From NCBI RefSeq assembly GCF_019431455.1, contig NZ_JAHYSR010000012.1, forward strand, positions 33,902 through 97,901: a stretch of DNA of 64,000 bases. The letters run 5' to 3'. The notes below the pieces were generated by a model. It saw only the letters and a list, made by a program, of their open reading frames with translations, had not been told where the DNA came from and did no database searches. This DNA is from Paracoccus bogoriensis (GTDB lineage Bacteria > Pseudomonadota > Alphaproteobacteria > Rhodobacterales > Rhodobacteraceae). A program made the position numbers and the translations under genes. Below, piece after piece: positions 61,195 to 64,000 of this stretch. Every line of letters begins with the position of its first letter. The stretch's first letter is position 1.

Positions 61195-61345
61195 CGACAG
61201 CCCGGTGCCCATCCCTGGCGCGCAAGCGGGCGACCATGCGTGGACTGCGGCATTCGGCGGCCATGCGCCTGCTGCGGGGCGGCATCGTCACCTCGATGAT
61301 CGCGCTTTGGCTCGGACACGAGCAGGTTGAGAGAATCCGGACTGC
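61195..61345 (+). pseudogene. tyrosine recombinase remnant 2 (C-terminal part)
   Basis: The plus strand reads LARKRATMRGLRHSAAMRLL followed by IVTSMIALWLGHEQVE, the second catalytic Arg/His block of a different tyrosine recombinase (usual form TPHVLRHTTAMHLLxAGVDxxVIALWLGHE). The catalytic tyrosine region after it has been replaced by RIRTARTRT. It lies in tandem behind remnant 1, as in elements with adjacent recombinase genes. Confidence 0.6.
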
Positions 61346-61526
61346 GCGCACGCGGACCTGTAAATCAAGAAATGGGCTGTCGAAAGGGCCGCCCCATCAC
61401 CGTGAAACCCGGCCGCTTCCGGCCCAATCCTCGCCTTCCTCGAAGCTCTCTGATCATACCCCCCCTTCGCAGCCCTCCTCTCCGGAAACAACGGCTTACA
61501 GACCTGCATCGGCATGATCCGGGCAT

Positions 61527-62327
61527 CAGCATAATGGGCGGACAGACCGAAATCCTCGGGGGAGCCATCCTCGGTGGTGATCAGCAGCAGCGCCGGCAGG
61601 GCGGATCGAGGGCGGAGCCCGGGGGGCAGATGCGGGCGGGGCAAGCCCTGGGGTTCGGTCTGGTCCAGCAGGGTGATGCCCCGGGCCAGTCGCGAAGGGT
61701 CGCTGCTGTGGTGGCCCTTCGTGAAACGGTCGATGTTCTCGGCGGCGGCCTCGGAGGTCTTGCCGTGCGCGTGCAGCCCGGCGACCCATCGCCAGCCAGG
61801 CCTGTTCGACAAGGGGCAGCCGTCGATCAGATGCCGCAGGAAGAAATCCGCACCGACCCGCCCGGCAGGTCCAGCGTGAAGATCCAGATCGAGACGAGCC
61901 ACATTCGTGCATGATTGTGCAGATAGCCCGTCTCGTGTCAGTCTTGCACCCGGGCATCCGTGCAGGCGATGCCGGTTCGACTCGTCTCGACGGCCTCGAT
62001 GCGTGCGGTGGGGTCGGGATCGTGCGCGGTGGCGGCCAGATCAAGGGCGCTGTTCCAGCCATCCCTTGAGACACTCGAAATAACTGCGGCCGACAACTTC
62101 CTGCACGAATTTTCGGTGCCGGCGTCATGGGCTTCGACGGCGCGGGCCACGACATCCTGTTCGGTCAGCAGGCGGTAACAGATCCACGGCGACAGGCCCG
62201 ATACGCTCTGATATCGGCCCGGTCCCAGGTCGTGATTGCGCCGCGCGGCGTAGCGGCGGCCCATGCAAGGGGTGAAGGCATCCAGCCGGGCAAGGGTTTC
62301 GGTGCGCATGGGCAGGGGTTGGCTCAT
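61527..62327 (-). pseudogene. photolyase/cryptochrome-like FAD-binding-domain gene, several frameshifts
   Basis: Read across three frames on the minus strand this is a FAD-binding-domain protein of the photolyase/cryptochrome class. From the ATG at 62327: LARLDAFTPCMGRRYAARRN and DLGPGRYQSVSGLSPWICYR. In another frame about 62041-62115: KFVQEVVGRSYFECLKGWLE. Then ETGYLHNHARMWLVSIWIFT, and after a further shift GADFFLRHLIDGCPLSN and WRWVAGLHAHGKT. Intact relatives keep these blocks in one frame (for example HNHARMWFASxWI and SNTLSWRWVAG). The N-terminal photolyase domain is absent. It is divergent from the PRC-barrel gene. Confidence 0.75.
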
Positions 62328-62380
62328 GCAGGGTTCCCGGTTGCGATCGGGCGTTATCACTCGCCTTGGGCCGGGCCTGC

Positions 62381-62422
62381 GCCAAGGGTCTTGTGCCAAG
62401 GGTCTTGTGCCAAGGGTCTCAA
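62381..62422. repeat. three tandem 14-bp repeats
   Basis: GCCAAGGGTCTTGT at 62381-62394 and 62395-62408 are identical, and 62409-62422 (GCCAAGGGTCTCAA) differs at the last three bases. The array lies in the 177-base divergent gap between the photolyase relic and the PRC-barrel gene, 82 bases before the latter's ATG. Confidence 0.85.
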
Positions 62423-62504
62423 GAGGGTCTGAAAAGCCGCAGGGAACTCTGGCGCCTGCATCGGGTTGGATGGCAGACCCTGCATTCGGGACAAGGAGAC
62501 GAGG

Positions 62505-63701
62505 ATGCGAAATCACCTCAAGGGAAGCGTCGCGATGCTGGCCCTGCTGGGCGGCCCGGCCATCGCGCAACAGGCACAGGAGGCACAGGGCGTCGTGGTC
62601 GAGACCTGCGCCCCGGTCGTGACCGTCACCCAGACCCCACCCGAAATCCGCATCACCATCCCCGAAGACCCCGCCGCCGATCCTCAGGTCGTGGTTCTGC
62701 AGGCGCCCCCGGCGGTCGAGGTCGTGCAATGCCCGCCCGTCATCACGGGCGCCGAGGCACAAATCACCGAGGCCGAGCCGGAAATCGTCGTGAACGCCGC
62801 CGAGACGGCCGAACTGGTCGTGACACGCATGGATGCGGCAGGACAGGCTGCGGAGGATCAGACCGATCAGCAGACCGAAGAGGCCGCAATGTCGTCGGAT
62901 CAGCCCGCCGACGAAGCCGATAACGGGCTTGTCGTCGATGAGGCCGCTGGCTCGGATACGGCGACCGGCGCGACGGGCGATCAGGCTGCGCAGCCGCCTG
63001 CCGGACTGGTGGGCGAGGGCGAGGGCGCAGCCGAGGACGCGCCGGATGCCGCTGCCGACCAGCCTGCCGAGGCCGCGCCCGAAGGCCCCGAAGGCGCTGA
63101 CGTGCAGGTGCCCGGCGATGCGGGGGGCCAAGGCGCCCAGACCGATGCCGAGGCGGCCGGCAGCTCGCCCGCCGGGCCCACCGGCGCGGTTCAGCCCTCG
63201 ACCGGAACCGGCGCGACCTCTCCTGCCACCACGCTGAACACGCAGGCCGAGGCAACCGAGGGCCCCGTCACCGAGGGCTTGGCGGTCGAACAGAGTCAGG
63301 CCGACGGCCTCGCCCCGGACGCGACCGCGCCCTTGGCTCAGCCCGCGCCGGATGCGTCGGCAGAGCCGGTCACGGGCAGGCCGCAAGGCCAGCCCCTGCT
63401 GCGAGAGGGCAATGTGGCGCTGACCCTCGATGAGGCCATGGCCGCGGATCTTGGCGGTGCTGATGTGATTGCCAGCGATGATGAAGCCGTTGGCCGGATC
63501 GACAGCGTCGATGCGGCGTCGGGAACGATTCTGGTCGGTGTCGGCGGCTTTCTCGGTCTGGGAGAGCGTGACTTGACGCTGCCGATGGACGAGGTCTCGT
63601 TCCAGCGCGATGCCGATGGTGTTCTGCGCGCCTATCTTGCCATGCCCTCGGAAACGGTCGAGGCGATGGCCGAAGAACAGGCAGGCGAGGCGGCGCAATA
63701 A
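62505..63701 (+). CDS. secreted PRC-barrel domain protein with acidic low-complexity linker
   Basis: A 398-residue exported protein. A signal peptide (MRNHLKGSVAMLALLGGPAIA, cleavage before QQAQEAQ) is followed by about 60 residues of Val/Pro-rich sequence with two cysteines (VVETCAPVVTV and EVVQCPPVITG). A disordered Ala/Glu/Asp/Gly/Pro-rich linker of about 200 residues leads to a C-terminal PRC-barrel (DVIASDDEAVGRIDSVDAAS, GGFLGLGERDLTLPMDEVSF). Periplasmic PRC-barrel proteins of this kind are common in Rhodobacterales, with unknown function. The ATG at 62505 has AAGGAG upstream. Confidence 0.88.
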   Translation: MRNHLKGSVAMLALLGGPAIAQQAQEAQGVVVETCAPVVTVTQTPPEIRITIPEDPAADPQVVVLQAPPAVEVVQCPPVITGAEAQITEAEPEIVVNAAETAELVVTRMDAAGQAAEDQTDQQTEEAAMSSDQPADEADNGLVVDEAAGSDTATGATGDQAAQPPAGLVGEGEGAAEDAPDAAADQPAEAAPEGPEGADVQVPGDAGGQGAQTDAEAAGSSPAGPTGAVQPSTGTGATSPATTLNTQAEATEGPVTEGLAVEQSQADGLAPDATAPLAQPAPDASAEPVTGRPQGQPLLREGNVALTLDEAMAADLGGADVIASDDEAVGRIDSVDAASGTILVGVGGFLGLGERDLTLPMDEVSFQRDADGVLRAYLAMPSETVEAMAEEQAGEAAQ

Positions 63702-63713
63702 GCCCCGCCCGAC

Positions 63714-63741
63714 GCGCGCGCCGATCTTTTTTGGCGCGCGC
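63714..63741 (+). terminator. hairpin after the PRC-barrel gene
   Basis: GCGCGCGCC (63714-63722) and GGCGCGCGC (63733-63741) form a 9-bp stem around a loop containing TTTTTT, 13 bases past the stop. The T-run is in the loop, so classic termination is uncertain. Confidence 0.4.
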
Positions 63742-63743
63742 TC

Positions 63744-63772
63744 TTGACGGGGGCAGGCGCTCTGCGTAAACC
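63744..63772 (+). promoter_or_regulatory. candidate promoter of the tRNA-Asp pair
   Basis: TTGACG (63744-63749), exactly 17 bases, TAAACC (63767-63772), about 45 bases before the first tRNA-Asp. Confidence 0.5.
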
Positions 63773-63817
63773 CCCCCTCACCCCGGCAGGCGATGCAAGC
63801 TGGGGGGGATGAGTTGG

Positions 63818-63894
63818 GCGGTTGTAGCTCAGTTGGTTAGAGTACCGGCCTGTCACGCCGGGGGTCGCGGGTTCGAGCCCCGTCAACCGCGCCA
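63818..63894 (+). tRNA. tRNA-Asp(GTC), copy 1
   Basis: A 77-base cloverleaf: acceptor stem GCGGTTG/CAACCGC, D arm TAGCTCAGTTGGTTAGAG, anticodon stem CCGGC/GCCGG around CTGTCAC (anticodon GTC), T arm GGGTTCGAGCC, encoded CCA at 63892-63894. Confidence 0.98.
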
Positions 63895-63922
63895 CACCTC
63901 ATTCATTCGCCGGAAGAAAAGC

Positions 63923-63999
63923 GCGGTTGTAGCTCAGTTGGTTAGAGTACCGGCCTGTCACGCCGGGGGTCGCGGGTTCGAGCCCCGTCAACCGCGCCA
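63923..63999 (+). tRNA. tRNA-Asp(GTC), copy 2
   Basis: Identical over all 77 bases to the copy at 63818-63894, 28 bases downstream, with encoded CCA at 63997-63999. The two are probably on one transcript. Confidence 0.98.
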
Positions 64000-64000
64000 C

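Noticed and set aside
61340..61530. Insertion-sequence end between the recombinase remnants and the photolyase relic
   Set aside because: No terminal inverted repeat pair or target duplication could be found by eye, and no transposase motif is present.
62381..62422. CRISPR array
   Set aside because: The repeats are 14 bases in direct contact with no spacers and no cas genes; this is a plain tandem repeat.
61938..63698. Long minus-strand frame of 586 residues
   Set aside because: Most of it is antisense to the PRC-barrel gene; only the last 129 codons, from the ATG at 62327, belong to the photolyase relic.
63632..63895. Minus-strand frame starting MARLTGLEPATPGVTGRYSN
   Set aside because: It is the antisense of tRNA-Asp and of the PRC-barrel gene end; this kind of translation is a well-known spurious annotation arising from tRNA genes.

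Overview
The window is a GC-rich stretch of a Paracoccus-like alphaproteobacterial chromosome (Rhodobacterales). The diagnostic features are cycA (cytochrome c550) directly upstream of an aa3 oxidase subunit I gene, a 14-subunit nuo (complex I) cluster interrupted by small Rhodobacterales-type genes, a GAAC-N7-GAAC type SOS box at uvrA and a CtrA-type TTAA-N7-TTAA site. Almost all of it is ordinary core genome. The only obviously decayed segment is about 60.6-62.4 kb.

Layout. 0-10 kb: ilvI-ilvN (branched-chain amino acids, ilvN cut by the window edge), bpt (N-end rule transferase), glnE, a glycosyltransferase 2 with an N-terminal MshEN-like module, carA, a yqeY-like gene and a DUF3008 gene. 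10-17 kb: DUF2244, ctaD, cycA, then lipB, panB and panC, tRNA-Gly and a membrane protein. 17-23.5 kb: uvrA and pyc. 23.8-44 kb: nuoABCDE-(2 small membrane genes)-F-(DUF5333)-G-(lipoprotein)-HI-(CMD-like)-JKLMN, running on through birA (GTG start inside nuoN), coaX and rnj, mostly with ATGA/TGATG overlaps, so probably one very long operon. 44-53.6 kb: trmB, glmU-glmS, gph, bfd-bfr, queA, an MFS transporter and lpdA. 53.7-60.6 kb: a penicillin-acylase homologue without the expected nucleophile, a beta-hydroxyacid dehydrogenase, two small proteins, fumC, a DapA-like aldolase and sspB. 60.6-62.4 kb: remains of two tyrosine recombinases and a frameshifted photolyase/cryptochrome FAD-domain gene. 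62.5-64 kb: a secreted PRC-barrel protein and two identical tRNA-Asp genes.

How the genes fit together: complex I, cytochrome c550 and the aa3 oxidase subunit form much of an aerobic respiratory chain. Pyruvate carboxylase, fumarase and lipoamide dehydrogenase feed the TCA cycle. birA supplies biotinylation for pyc, which sits just upstream of nuo. panB, panC and coaX feed coenzyme A synthesis and lipB feeds lipoylation. bpt and sspB are both proteolysis-targeting factors.

Promoters were read by eye. Many intergenic regions show a TTGNNN - 16/17 nt - TANNNN pattern. They are candidates only.

No CRISPR array, intact insertion sequence or prophage was seen. The most interesting items are the acylase with a replaced nucleophile, the MshEN-GT2 fusion with a CtrA box, the decayed recombinase/photolyase island and the inverted repeats placed at promoter spacers.
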